From: Armillaria gallica
Taxonomy: Eukaryota; Basidiomycota; Agaricomycetes; Agaricales; Physalacriaceae
Assembly (NCBI GenBank): GCA_037576215.1
Contig: JBANDB010000006.1
Coordinates: 2,604,001 to 2,668,000 of the forward strand
DNA: 64,000 nucleotides
Direction: 5' to 3'
A program made the position numbers and the translations under genes. The notes under the pieces were generated by a model. It made no database searches. It saw only the letters and a list, made by a program, of their open reading frames with translations, and was not told the origin of the DNA. Positions 1 through 12,000 of the stretch are shown piece after piece (the stretch's first letter is position 1; every line of letters starts with the position of its first letter).

Positions 1-263
1 AGAGCGGTAAGCTCACGGATACGGCGACCCTTCTCACCCAAGACTTCCTGAGTGTGGGTGGCCCGAATGATGATCTACAGCCCTAGTCAGACGGGCCTCC
101 AACGACGATAACAATACAGGCCTACCTCAGTACGAGCATGAGTTACACGGACATCACATCCAGAGTAACCCTCCTCAGCGAGTTCACGAGTGAAGAATTC
201 ATTGAGCTCGGCGCGGAAGACACCATCAGCGACGAACTTTCTCTTTTTGCTGATAGCGGCCAT
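1..263 (-). CDS. RPS3: 40S ribosomal protein S3 (uS3), 5' part
   Basis: This is the N-terminal part of small-subunit protein uS3, which sits at the mRNA entry channel of the ribosome. Exon 1 is 263..126 and encodes 46 residues beginning [21 protein letters not shown] 51-base intron (125..75, GTAGG...TAG) follows, and exon 2 runs 74..1 and leaves the window. The second exon encodes the start of the KH domain, with [18 protein letters not shown], a signature of the family. The start is fixed by the conserved [11 protein letters not shown] opening. The gene is partial only because of the window edge. Confidence is high. Confidence 0.96.
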
Positions 264-1526
264 TTTATGTTGAAGGGAGTCTACGAAAGAGTCTGTGAGT
301 GACTAGAAAGAATAATCCGCCGTTCAATAAATACCTTGGGCTTGACGACGAACAGAGCGGCTCCGCAAAATCCTGGGAATACTTTGGCCTGGAACTGTAC
401 AGTTGCAAACGGTACTTGCCGGTCATCACGTGCCTCAGATACCATTCAAAAATCCGAAATTCTCGACTCGGTAATTCAAACGCACTTGCTCTCCTACAAT
501 CTCCTCACGGGTGAGTTTAGATATCCAGATATTCTTTCTCTTCTCTTTTTTACATGACGAGTGTTGTATTCAACCCATGGCACCTCTTAGTCGAATTGCG
601 CCTCCAAGCTCTGTCTTGTGTGGATCATTGACATGAATGACTTTTCTGATCTTTTCGTCTCTTTTCACAATCGTTATACTCGATGCTCATGCCTTTCTTC
701 AGGTGCAACAATGCCTTTTCGTGTACATCTACTAGTTCCGTTGTGCCCTTTGATCTGTTTATGTTAATATGCTTTTGCCGACACCGAGTGATTCTCTGTT
801 CTTCCACAAGCCTTCAAGCTTCAAGGCCTAGCCTGAGAAGTCCGTCCATGGGAGTCTTCAACGAGTGATGCTAAGTTTATCTAATCGTCACGGAGGCAAT
901 GTTAACGGTCGTAGTTGTCTCTGACATGGTCACGACTGGCTGGCAGCCCTTGACTCCGATGATAGCCAAAGTGTACCCAAGGATTGGTGTATGTCCCTCG
1001 TTCAGGTGGTGTTCTTTCACGTACCTCCCGGAGGATTGCGGTGTATATGCCTTGAAGACAGTTGAGAAGGCTTCTGCATTCACCGAGGTTCCAACTTACC
1101 GTCGGCCGCTGGTGTCAATCTTAGTCAAGATCGTAGCCATCACCTTTCCAAGGGACCGCCATTAAGTATATACCGAGGCGTTTGTATTGCTACTGTCTTC
1201 GAATTTGTAAGACAGGTTTGCTCGAGGCCGTTAATACTTGGAAAGAGGATGGTCCCTGCACCCTTTCCTAGATCCTTCCGCTTGGAACCATAGACGTGAT
1301 ACAGGGAGACCCGCGGATGTGATTATCACTTCCGTGATGTCGCTTACCTCCGTTTCTTGATTGCAGCTGTTCAACTTAGAGGAAGAGCTGTCGGCCGAAG
1401 GCGGAGCTTGTGAAGCAGGTTTTCACAACGCGACATGTCTGAATGTATGAAGACAAGTAAATACTTTGGCAGTTAGTATTATCTTTAACGTTACATTCCG
1501 TGTTTGAAAATATCGGAAAAGTATAA
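264..1526. other. Intergenic stretch without a supportable gene
   Basis: About 1.26 kb lies between the start codon of RPS3 and the stop codon of the thiolase, both on the minus strand. It must hold the RPS3 promoter and leader and the thiolase 3' UTR. Short open frames on both strands lack family motifs. A minus-strand ATG near 1143 would need an intron of only 26 bases to extend. I see no RNA gene or repeat. Confidence 0.5.
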
Positions 1527-3105
1527 TCAACGGCGAGCTTCGTTGACGAAGATGCCAGCAGCTCCCATACCACTTCCTATACACATACTCGTCACAAGGA
1601 GTTTCTGGTCCTTGCGCTTCAGTTCAGCCAAACCTGTGACGACCTGACGGACACCAGCTGGTTTGATGCAAGTCAGTACTCGAGACGAGACACAAAACAA
1701 TAGAGGACATACTCATTCCAACAGGATGTGTTACAGCAATTGAACCACCGCTACAAACAGATGTGTTAATTTGGTGGAAGCCATAGTCTTGAGGACGCAC
1801 TTGGGGTTGATCTTCTCAATGGGTATACCCAGTTCCTCCACACAGTAAGCAAACTGTGACGCGAAAGCCTCGTTAATCTGGCACCCAATTAATGTCATAA
1901 AGCTAGCAATGTTTAGTGGATGTACCTCGTAGAGATCAACCTCTTCCTTCGTCAAACCAACTTGGCTTAGCAGCTTGGGAATGGCATAGATGGGTGCGAT
2001 TCCCATGTACTTGGGTTCGACGCCGACGATCGCACTGCCTACCCATTTGGCCACGATGTCCATACCCTCTTGCTCAGCATTCGCACGCGTCGTTAGAATG
2101 CACAAAGCGGCGCCATCCCCAACACCGCTGGCGTTACCCGCAGTCGTCGAGGCCTCACCCCAGTTAGGGAAGACAGATTTGAGGCCTGACAAAGACTCCA
2201 TGGTAACTCCAGGACGGACTGTGTCGTCGGTGGAGAGGGTGTTGCCTCTGATAGATATCGGAATGATTTCGTCTTTGAATATACCTTTGGCTATGGACTA
2301 AGGAATGGTGAGAAAGACGCAATGGTAAGTAGAAACGTAGTGAAGAAATCACCTCATTGGCCCGTGTATGGGAAATGAGGGCGTATTCATCTTGCTTCTG
2401 ACGAGAGACCTTGTAAGTCTCGGCGACCATTTCAGACGTCCAACCCATAGGCTAATATGCGTTAGTTTTGACTACATTGAAAGCAGGAACAGCATATACT
2501 TGGAGACAATCGTGGGCTTCCGGATTCTCGGCAACTGAAGCAGAAACTTCGGGACTAGGTCTTGGGCTGCGTTGGAGATGAGAAACGGGGCTGAACAAGG
2601 ACGTTGAAGACGCACTTGAGACTCATGCTCTCGACACCAGCCGCCAGACCAAGGGTAGTTTCACCGGCCTTGATGGCATGGGCAACGTTGCGAATAGCCA
2701 TCAAACCAGAGGAACATAACCGATTCACGGTGGATATTGGAACGTGACTTGGGATCCCGGCCGCCAATGCAGCTGCTCTGGAGGCATACAAGGGCGATGG
2801 TGGATGGCATGTGCCTATGAACGCGCTCAATGGCCCGTGGGTGCTGTTGTTGATGGCGAGGACCTACCGACACATATATCGTCTATCTTTGCTGGGTCAA
2901 TCTTCGTTTCTTGAAGAGAAGCTTTGAACAGGGCATGGAGCATCTCGTCGACAGACACATCCTTGAGCTGGCCCTTTCTTGCCCGGCCCACTGGGGTACG
3001 CTTAGCAAAGGTAATGACGACGTCATCTGGATTCTTTTGAAGGATAGCAGAGAGGCCACGGGGAGCATGAGTACTGGCAGCACGAGAAGCGATTCTAGAG
3101 AGCAT
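1527..3105 (-). CDS. 3-ketoacyl-CoA thiolase (acetyl-CoA acyltransferase)
   Basis: This thiolase performs the last step of beta-oxidation, cleaving 3-ketoacyl-CoA with CoA to release acetyl-CoA. Eight exons (3105..2868, 2814..2616, 2566..2500, 2451..2353, 2297..1926, 1877..1801, 1750..1713, 1657..1527) give 406 residues, and all phases close. The nucleophilic Cys is in STVNRLCSSG (about residue 113), the catalytic His in THPVGMTG, and the acid/base Cys in SMCIGSGMG near the C-terminus. INEAFASQ is also typical. The N-terminus MLSRIASRAASTH is basic and Ser/Ala-rich. It does not fit a clean PTS2 and there is no C-terminal SKL, so location (peroxisome or mitochondrion) is open. The sequence resembles the Fox3/ACAA1 branch most. 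Confidence 0.93.
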
Positions 3106-3387
3106 GGTAAGCTGTGGTAAAGGCGAAATCAACAATGGCAGGCATGGGCGTATTAAGAAGGATTCCCCGCATTCAGACCGGAGATTCTATTTTCCGCGTG
3201 CGTCGCTTTCGGTCCTTGTAAATCTTCTTATATTCCGAATAATTCCGAATAAATAAGTGAAAGTCATTTTCTAAGTTTTTTCTTTCTCATTATCTACGTA
3301 TTTACGATACACCCTCACTCCGTTGAACAAATCTGTCGTGCGAGTGAGCAATTGCCACTTGAACCGCGAAAGGCATACCTTTCAGTC

Positions 3388-3821
3388 TCATGACAGATCA
3401 GGCATGCTGCCTCGCAGTTTGTTTTTCCACGTTCGGCTCAAAAAAGAATAGCATTTCGAACACAGGTGATGTGCGAGCTTCGGTGTCCCACATCCGGGAC
3501 AGTTGACGATATCTAGCCATTCCTTAGTCAATAGAGACGCGTGAAAAGTCCCGGCAACGCACTTTGCTTGTCCTTCAGACCCTTGTTCGCCGCACGCATT
3601 GCCTTGCGTGAGTGAGACGTCTTTTTCTTGGGTACAGCGAGTACTATTGAGGGAAATAGTTCCAGGAGAGAAGGTATGCGCCAAGTGAACGGGTTCGGTG
3701 CGGTGAGAAACGCAGGCAGAAATTTTGCTGCAAAGAGCGGTTTTATGGTAGACATCCTGAATAAAGCGAAGAGGGCATTTCTGGGCAGGACGGGATTCCT
3801 GGTGAAGGCCAGCGACGCCAT
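3388..3821 (-). CDS. MRPL32: Mitochondrial ribosomal protein bL32m
   Basis: This is a zinc-binding protein of the large mitochondrial ribosomal subunit. Two exons (3821..3563 and 3512..3388), joined over a 50-base intron, give 127 residues. The first ~60 residues are a hydrophobic/basic targeting region. AVPKKKTSHSRKAMR, the conserved mature N-terminus of L32, follows. After the splice comes a zinc ribbon with CPGCG and CSKC. Processing before AVPKKK (by the m-AAA protease in yeast) is known for the family and inferred here. It stands tail-to-tail with neither neighbour and is divergent from NDUFA5, with starts 66 bases apart, suggesting a shared promoter. Confidence 0.93.
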
Positions 3822-3887
3822 GGTGAAGAGCTAAGTGCTGCTTTCCCGATTTGGACTCCGACTCAACACGACTCTCACCAAGCCATC

Positions 3888-4331
3888 ATGTTCCGGTGCT
3901 CACGTCCTCTCTTCAACGTCGTCAAGCGGACGACTGGCGTGACCGGCCTCAAGGTTCACCCAAATCCTCTTCCTGTCCTTGCCGAGACGTACAGGCAGAC
4001 TCTTGAGGTCCTTGCCAGCATACCATCTACCTCCGTGTACAAGCAAAGTGCCGAGGCTCTTACCCTTCACAAAATCAAGGTCTTGGAAACGGCCAAGGGA
4101 GACATTGCTTCCGTAGAGAAGGGCCTTGACGAGGGCCAGATCGAGGAGTCGTTGAACATTGCTTCTGACGAGCTCAGGCTTGCCAGTCAGATGATAGAAT
4201 GGAAAGCGTGCGTCGACTCGTCCTGTCTTGACCCATTAGCCAAGTCTAATTTCTCATGTAGGTGGGAACCACTGGAAGAGAAGCCGGAACGTGGTCAATG
4301 GGAATACTTTGGCCAAACAACTTCGTCATGA
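3888..4331 (+). CDS. NDUFA5: NADH dehydrogenase alpha subcomplex subunit 5 (complex I)
   Basis: This is an accessory subunit of the matrix arm of respiratory complex I. Exons 3888..4207 and 4262..4331 give 129 residues. The family pattern is clear: TTGVTGLKVHPNPLPVLAETY near the N-terminus, an alpha-helical middle (YKQSAEALTLHKIKVLE) and the closing WEPLEEKPERGQWEYFG, which crosses the splice site (GC|G TGG, giving Ala-Trp). The length fits fungal homologues. It is transcribed away from MRPL32, another mitochondrial protein, from a 66-base gap that is probably a bidirectional promoter. Confidence 0.93.
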   Translation: MFRCSRPLFNVVKRTTGVTGLKVHPNPLPVLAETYRQTLEVLASIPSTSVYKQSAEALTLHKIKVLETAKGDIASVEKGLDEGQIEESLNIASDELRLASQMIEWKACVDSSCLDPLAKSNFSCRWEPLEEKPERGQWEYFGQTTSS

Positions 4332-4550
4332 CATGTAGAACTGGTTGTATATGGAATCAAAGAAACACGACAGCGTTCGGCGTCAATGCCTTGAATACCT
4401 ACATTGGTTCTTATGTGAAACCCAGAGAGGTCCTCGATAGTTTGAAATTTGCTCACTTATGGACAGCTAGATGTGGTGCAGGTCAGACGTCGAGGTAAGT
4501 GATTATTCATTACTTGAAATATACTATACTAATTTTCCTTCACTAAGGAG

Positions 4551-5351
4551 CTAATGTGGACTCTCGTCCAAAGAAGACGTGGCCAATGGGGTATCGTTAG
4601 GCTGCCATATATATCTCCCCTTGCTTTCGGGAGGAACATATGTTGACGGGCTGACAGCATCGGTTGCAGGGTGCTTCTTGAGATGCCTGCTCATGTTGGA
4701 ACGGACATTAAAGTCACGGTTACACCCAGGAATAGGACACCGATAAGCTAAAAAAAAAAAGGTGAAGATGTGCTATGTTCAATCAAGACACTAGACCTAC
4801 GTTTATCACCCGTGTGCGTTCTTATGTGAACCGTCAGAGCACATGGCCTAAGAAATTTCTTTTGACAGATCTGGCAGACGTGCTTTCGTTCCCTGGGTGC
4901 CTTTATTTGAGGGGTGGGTCTATAACCTTGGCTCTTTTGTCGAAGTGTTGATCAACTTCCGTTTCGTCGTCAGTCCCGACAAGCGTTGGCGACTCTGAGC
5001 CAGACAAACTACGTTGGATTGTAGGCAGACTCGGATCCCAGCATCGTCTCGAGAGGCGCGAATTAGCAGCTGGGTGGCATTCTTCCAGTCTCTCAGATTC
5101 AGCAGGCATCGAACCAAGACTCCAAAATTGCGATCTGTGATAGGGATGGTATCGTCTAGAGCCTTCCGATTCTTGGCACGTGCGAGAGCACTTCGGCTGA
5201 AATCTCGGTGGTGGTGCAAAGTTGATTAGACGCGGTGGCGGCATGTCCAGCAAATGTTCTAATAGCCCTTCAGCTCTGTGGTCAAGGAAAATATGTTGTA
5301 TGGCGCACCAGGGAATAGCTCATTAATGCTTGGAAGTGTGATTTGTGTCAT
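4551..5351 (-). CDS. C2H2 zinc-finger protein, apparent frameshift
   Basis: This is a probable DNA-binding transcription factor. Exon 1 (5351..5309) starts MTQITLPSINELFP, exon 2 is 5258..4801 and exon 3 is 4747..4551. Two C2H2 fingers sit at the C-terminus: CQICQKKFLRPCALTVHIRTH and, across a 53-base intron, CPIPGCNRDFNVRSNMSRHLKKH. The layout (short LPSI motif, proline-rich region, two tandem fingers) is common in basidiomycete regulators. The frame breaks once inside exon 2 between an acidic Ser-rich segment and the fingers. One extra base in the G-run at 4911-4914 would restore a continuous reading frame with correct splice phases. A weak-site intron is the alternative. The target genes are unknown. 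Confidence 0.72.
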
Positions 5352-5660
5352 CGTTGGAGCTCCAGCGCGCGAGGTAGCCAGGAAGCAGAAAAGTAGTCTA
5401 CATTTTATAAGTGCTCTCTCCATTTTTCCGGTAAAACGATCAGCACACATTGACGCTCATCGACGGACAACAATCGTTACCGTTTACTTACAAAAGAACT
5501 TATTGCTTTACTCCATTGTTCTTCTTTGTCTAGATAATGTTCCTCGCAGGTATTGTACATAAACACACAAGAGGTTTTCCACCGTAGTATTTTGTATTGA
5601 GAGGTGTGGCAGTAAGTACAGAGTGGGGAGGGCAAATATAAGATATATCTTTTCTAATCA

Positions 5661-6773
5661 TTAGGTGAATCTACACTTCATACTCATCTCTGCTATCCTC
5701 CTTACGTCGTCTTCGGAAAGACCGAGACCCAATGGGGCATTTGCCATCAGCAACGCATATTCGCCAAGCATGGAATTACGGAAAGGAAGAATATCATCAG
5801 TCTGCAAAGCCATCAGTGAAAGTTACCGCTAGACGAGAAAATTACTCACGCAGATGGCGATTGGGTGATCATGCTTCAGATAATCACGAATGTGATGCAC
5901 GTCCAGGGATCCAACGGTTTTGCATAACAGATTGGAGGACAGGCAGAGCTCAACGGCGATGTTCTCTTTTAATACAATGCTCTGGGCTTCGTCATTAAGG
6001 AATGTGGCGTGCCCGAGACGATCAGGACCGATAGAGAGGAACTTGAGCGTCTCGGGGTGAGGATTATCTTTAGTCTGTTGAATCGAAGAGTAAATAGAAA
6101 CAGCCACTCCGAAGAAGAGAATATTTGCCTCTGCGATATGTAGTGTGACCCCAAGGCCGGCACTTTTAGCGTCTGCAAAGTGGCGACAAAACATGTCCAC
6201 ATCGCCTCGTAACGGATCGCCACACAGGTCTACACCGACGACGCGTCTGCCCTCTGCTTTGAGGGTCTTTGCAATGCCAATACACTCTTTTACAGTCTCC
6301 TCGTCCATTTCACGGCCAGCACTGACGATGAACGCCGCTTGATCTTTACCGTACTTCTCTACCTCGTCTAGCACGGTCTTCACGTATTCCATCCTCGTCA
6401 TAGCGGGAGTCTCCTTTGGCGTGGAGCGCAGCTCTAGATATGTACACTGAGGAGTGTCACCGTCCAGAAATTCTGCGAGAACAGCGCGCGTAACGCGCCC
6501 TAGGGCCTCCGGAGTGGCTGTTAAGGCGTAGATGGCAGGAAACAGCCCGAAGAAATCACGGATCTCGTTCAGTTCGACGCCGCTTTGGAGCTTGGAAATA
6601 GCCTCAGAAGAGATTGAAGACTCTTTGGCGAGTTCACGAAGGACAGAGATTGGGATGGAGCCATTCAAGTGGGCATGCAACTCGGCCTTTGGAAGTGACT
6701 GTATAAAGGAAAGTTTTCTGGGAGTGAGAGACTTGATAGCATCTAGGGCATATCCAGCGACTTTTGAAACCAT
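5661..6773 (-). CDS. Adenosine deaminase-like protein (ADAL type)
   Basis: This is a metal-dependent amidohydrolase of the ADA/AMP deaminase superfamily. ADAL proteins deaminate N6-methyl-AMP, but the exact substrate here is inferred. Metal-binding HAHLNGSI lies near residue 33, HIAE near 215, and the Asp pair in AICTDD crosses the last intron (5802..5849). A segment at 6128..6075, in frame and 54 bases long, splits HIAE from TKDNPHPETLKFLS, which are adjacent in relatives. It starts GCAAAT and ends CAACAG, so it may be a GC-AG intron. Without it the protein is 336 residues; with it, 354. The C-terminal exon is 5801..5661. Confidence 0.9.
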
Positions 6774-7309
6774 TTTTTCTTTGTCTAGGGTTGGGTCGAA
6801 ATGAAGGTTGGATGGAAATGTTTACAAGCCAGGAAACATGGGCGATTGAGTCATATCGAGAATACCTGAGAAGCCGTTCATTTCGGATGCGCCTTATGCA
6901 CGCATGACTCACCAGTAGATGTACTTTACAATTTCCGAGGAGATATCAGAATATGCGGGTAGCGCTTCGCGGCAAGTGCCGTCACGGATCTATACAGGCT
7001 AAGCGCTAAGGTTCGACACTCTCTTTATGTTATTGTACGTATGCAAATAGTATTGGTCGTATTTCGCGCATCGAATCTGACGCAGATTTGACAATGTTTT
7101 TCAATACTTTGTACAATATACACAGCTCTCACCCCAACGATCCCCCAAGACATCACCTTAATAGTTCAGAAATATCATATCATATCAAGCACGCAGGGAG
7201 ATGGGATGAAAAAGCACGGACGGAGGAAACTTGAGAAACAAAAGAAATGATACGGGTGGACGAGGTTATTGGATTGCTTTTGCACTGTTGGAATATGTAT
7301 TGCCATCTT
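6774..7309. other. Intergenic: ADAL promoter side and STM1 3' side
   Basis: About 540 bases lie upstream of the ADAL start and downstream of the STM1 stop, both on the minus strand. No open frame or RNA motif in it is supported. The part nearest STM1 is AT-rich, as expected for a 3' UTR. Confidence 0.4.
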
Positions 7310-8534
7310 TCAAGAAAGGGACGGGAAGGCAGTTTCGTCGTCGACGCTGACGAGAGGTGCGGCCGAGGGCGCAGTGCCATTGTGGGCGCCTCTGTTGCCG
7401 CCTCGTCCACGGGAGCCGCCTCTTCCTTCACCACCCCTGCCCCTGCCGCGGCCACCACGGGGGGCCGGGCGGTCAAAGCGAGCGTCGATCTCGAGATAGA
7501 CCTTTTCTTCCTTCTTGGCGCGAGCTTTGGCAGAGGGCTTTGCCTAAACAAGGTGTGTAAGTACACCGAACAAACATTGAAGGAGAAGAAGTGTACCTTG
7601 CCGACATAATAGCTTTCTTCCTCTTCAGGCTTGGCGAGGAGAGTCGCGCCTTTAAAGAGGTCACCTTCGGCGCCTTCATTGGCCTTGCGAGCTTCGGGCT
7701 TGGGCAAAATTCCTTCTTTTGACTTTTGCTGAGCAAGATACTGGTCAAAGGTGAGAGTGTTGTCCTCTTCTTCTTCGCGCTCCTTGCGAGGAGGCTTGTC
7801 GGCTGGGGCGGCGGTGTCTGCTGTGGCATCACCGGTGGCGGGCGTCTCCCAGGCATCACCACCGGGAGCGGGGGCACCCCAATCACCACCGGGAGCGGGA
7901 GCACCCCAATCACCCCCAGAAGCTGGAGCAGCCCAATCACCAGAGCCTTCTACGACGGCGTCTGTTACGGCAGCTTCTTCTTGTTTGAGCTCAGTAGGAC
8001 CGTCGTCTCCACCCCAGCCCTGGTGAACCTTTTTGTCGGAATCACTGTTGTAAGGATATAAGGAGTTGAATGAGAGAAGAAAGGGATTGAGACGCACGTC
8101 TTTCCGGTCTGGCTCTGTCTATCGAAAGGCCTGCCACGACCGCCACGGCCTCCACCTCGACCACCTCGACCGCGACCACGACCTTCGACTGTATGCGATC
8201 TGAGTTAAAGGACTGAGAGAAAGGAGCGTTGAAGCGTACACTTTCGCTGGCCTTCTGGCGACACGGGATCTTGAGCACCGTCCTGGGGTGGGTTGCCGTC
8301 CCTTGGGGCAGATTTACCGCCGCGCTGGTAGTACTTGCCACCTCTCGATGCCGGACCGCCACGTGGCTTTTGGTTAGTGCGAGCAGGCGCTGGAGGTTCC
8401 TGCTTTGGCTGGGGCGGTGGTGTGGCCGGACGAGCATCTTCCTCTAAATCGAAATGAGACGACTGAAGAAAAGGAAAAAGAGGAAAAGATCTACCATCCA
8501 GCAAGGCAAAGGGGTTTTTGGTAGCCACCGACAT
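7310..8534 (-). CDS. STM1: Stm1/SERBP1-like ribosome-associated protein
   Basis: Stm1 and its animal homologue SERBP1 clamp idle 80S ribosomes and bind RNA. Five exons (8534..8495, 8443..8242, 8199..8098, 8044..7597, 7543..7310) give 341 residues. The N-terminus MSVATKNPFALLDEEDARP is the Stm1 opening. An RGG-rich patch (VEGRGRGRGGRGGGRGG) follows, then a Trp/Gly/Pro repeat (GDWGAPAPGG type, four copies near residues 150-190). Next is the HABP4/SERBP1 core LTFDQYLAQQKSK, followed by a second RGG block and a C-terminus ending DDETAFPSLS. The RGG boxes suggest RNA binding. The WGAPAPGG repeats are not part of yeast Stm1 and vary among relatives. Confidence 0.88.
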
Positions 8535-9082
8535 TGTTGACGGGGCGGATTAGTTGTGGCTCAGGACGCAGAAGATAAGTACGGGTCGGACGACGGCAGG
8601 TGCTTGGTTGCACTGGGCAGCCTGCAAAAAATTGGTTGAACCCCTCTGGCACCGCGGCAGTATCCGGGGTCTGGATCAGCCACCGAAACGGGAACTGTAC
8701 AGTTCTGACAAAGTATAAAAGGCGGCATTTTGCAGGCAATTCGGCTAACGCATTTTTCACAGGTACGTATCACTGCAGCTGACCGTAGAGTTACGGCTGA
8801 TTTCTGATTTACAGCGACATAAAAGCATCTCGACGAGGACACGCTAACTGTAATGGATCTGCTGTGTCGATGACCTTGAGATCGTTGGTTTGCTGGAGAA
8901 TATTTACCATATACTTTATACGGTGTAGGTATACGATGGGACTTGGGTGCGGGTAGCTTTGGTTTCTTGTTTGTGGGAAGCCAGTGGGTGTGCTCGCAAT
9001 GTCTCGTTGTACATACAATCATAAATACAGCCCTTCTCTTTATTTTGACAAACCTGTCTATACCTCTCATCCCCTTACCTTC
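8535..9082. other. Divergent promoter region between STM1 and SPP1
   Basis: This stretch of 548 bases separates the start codons of STM1 (minus) and SPP1 (plus). A TATAAAA box stands at 8714-8720 on the plus strand, but it is about 360 bases before the SPP1 start. No coding frame in it is supported. Confidence 0.45.
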
Positions 9083-12000
9083 ATGTCGTCACGACGCCTG
9101 GCAATATCGTCGTTACTTTGCGATGACGACGACAATGCCAACGACAGCCCGAAAGACGTTCCCACAACCAGCCAGCAGCACACCGACGTCTTTGGCCTCG
9201 ATGCCCTCGTTCAGGCCGCGTCGCAGGAACGACGGAGGCTGAGCAGCGACCGTTCCCCAACCACTGATTACCGCCCGCTCAGTACGCCGACAGCCACGTA
9301 TCATCATCTCCCGCCTGTTGCCGCGGCCCGTCACGGCTTTGACCACATACTCTCTCCAACCAATGTCGACCCATACCAGCACCCTGCAAAGAAGCGACGC
9401 CACTCTGATGAACGGGAAAAAGAGATGGAGAGGGAGAGGGAACGGCAGCGAGAGCAAGAACGACAGCGAGAGCAGGAGAGAGAACGACAACATCGAGAGG
9501 AACAACGGCTGCAGCATGAACGAGAGCGAATGGCAATGGGCCAGATTGGTTTTGGGAGATCAAGCCATGACTACCAGACACTCAGCCCTCCGTCTTTGAG
9601 GCAAAGCCCCGCCCCCGCCAGAAGTCCCGCCCTTTCCCTCTCAACCATCACCAGTCCAACCCTCCGCTCATCGCGCCCGACGTCGTCCCGCGACTCCTTT
9701 CCCCCTTCTTCATCGTTTGCCCCGACATTCCCACCATCCGCCCGTGATCCTACCTTGCGAGTCACCAGCCCGTCCATCTTCCCTCAGTCGTTCTCCTCGA
9801 CAAACCGTCTAACCAGTCCCTCAGTCTTGCATTCCCGCGAATCCATCCTACGCAGCCCGCCCACGTTCCAGCAACAACACCATGCCTTTGCCATTCCCCC
9901 GTTATCACACAGAGATGCCATCCCCGTACCGAGAGATTCCAGAGACTTGTTGGTCCATAGAGACACAATACCGTCTCAGTCTTCCCGAGACTCGACATCT
10001 CACACGGACTCTGTTACCATGCGGTCCCGGAGGGACTCGATGGGCTCTATCCCTATATCGTCCCACTCACAGAGGGAAGTCGCCCAAAGGGAAGCCCTCA
10101 GCAGGGACCCCATGTCTCACATGGAATATCGAGCTCGTAGGGATTCCATAGGCTCTCATCCATCGCAGGTCATTTCATCGTCTCAGCCATCGCACAGGGA
10201 TTCACTGGCCCAGATCCAGACGCACAGGGAACCTTTGTCCTCTCACCGCGATTCATTTACCTCCCACCGCGACTCTGTCCATTCTCATCGAGACTCTATA
10301 TCTTCTCAAGAAGGCATCGCCCGAATACATAGGGACTCGATATCTTCACTATCATCGCATTCATCCAATCATGAACCCGTCTCTTCACACTTGCTGCATA
10401 GGTCGCCAGTTTTGTCAAGGGATCCGAGGTTGGTCCCATCACTTCTTATTTCACTCATCTCACAGGATTCTCTTCTTAGGGAATCGCTTTTTGAGAGGGA
10501 AACAGGGCAGCTTCACAGAGAGAGGGACATGATTCCAGGGTGCGTCTCATCGGTGCTTGCATTACATTCATCTGACGGGCACGTAGCAGGGATCCGCGTG
10601 GTCGCTCGTTTCCGATGCAAATTCCACCAATCTCCACCCATCCATCTATCACACATCACCGAGATAGATCGCATTCAATCACTGTCGCCGGTTTACCTCC
10701 CCGTGAAAATGTCGTCATCGTGCCTCCCCGTGAACACGTTGCATTGCCTCGCGAACATGTCGGCAATCGTGAACATGTCCGCGAACATGTCATCACTGAC
10801 CAGATTACCCGTGAACACACCACCCATACCCCGACAATCACCCCAGTTCCTTCCCGGGAGCAACTGCTTGTCCCTGCCTACCCGCCTATCTCGATCCAGG
10901 ACCGTGTCACAAGCCCGATATATCTCAGGGACGGAGCTCCGAGCTTGAGGGAACACCATGCGAGTCCGGTATTGTCAAGAGAGCATGCTACAAATCCCAT
11001 TTCTGCTAGAGAACGCATTCCAAGCCCTCTCGTAGCTAAGGACTACAGTCCGAGCCGTTCGTCCACCAGGGAGTCCATTGTCGCACCTAGAGAACGACTA
11101 TCCATTGCCACTCACTTCGATTCGCTTCATGAGAGGACGATCAGTCCTGCCTCTACCGGGGAAAGGCTTCTCAGTCCCACGGTCGCAAGGGAGAGACCAC
11201 CTAGCCCCGTAGTTGTGAGGGAGAGACACCCCAGCCCCGTGATTACCAGAGAACGTTTTCCTAGTCCTGTGGTCGCTAAGGATCGGGAGGGTTCAAGTAT
11301 CGTTCAACATGTGAATGGACGCGAGGAGAGGGCCATTAGTCCCGTTTCAAGTAGGGATCTCGTGGACGCTGAGACCATTTTGCGGGAGAAACCATTCAGC
11401 TCTCATTCCGAACCACGTCGCGAGAAAGCAAGCACGTCCAGCTCGATATCAGGGCTCTTGCAGCGGGACACAGTGCCATCAACATCATCCTTGACATTAT
11501 CTTTGGACATTGCCCGACATCCCCAGCCATCGTCATCGGAGCGAATTGCCAGCCCCGTTGCTTCTTCCCCTCCGAATGAAAAGACATTGTCTCCAAATGT
11601 TTTGCCTCCCTCCAAGCAGCCTATACCACCTCCTATAGTGCCTGTTTCTTCACCGATCATCCCTCTTTCTACTCCGACCCAAAGAGTTGTCAGCCCAATC
11701 ATTCCTACTCCGACTAGCATGACGAAGCGGAGCCCTCCGGGCAGCCAGACAGGCCGGGCTATCGCCCATGCCCATGTTTACGGCAAGGCTGAAGAACATA
11801 CGCAGAAGAAAATCGAAGTGATCGACGAGGTCAAAGTGGAAAGGCGCGAAAGTGTCGTGCCACCGACACCAGCACCTAGTACTCCCATGAAAGACGAGCC
11901 GATGCCTTTGGCGGGAGGTGAGACGGAGATAAAACAAGTCAAGCACCCGAAGCACAAGGAGTCGTCGCACCACAAGGACAAAGACACGGAGCCGCCACCA

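Noticed and set aside
877..1145. Small spliced gene on the minus strand
   Set aside because: Joining the ATG near 1143 to the following open frame would need a 26-base intron, and the product resembles no family I know.
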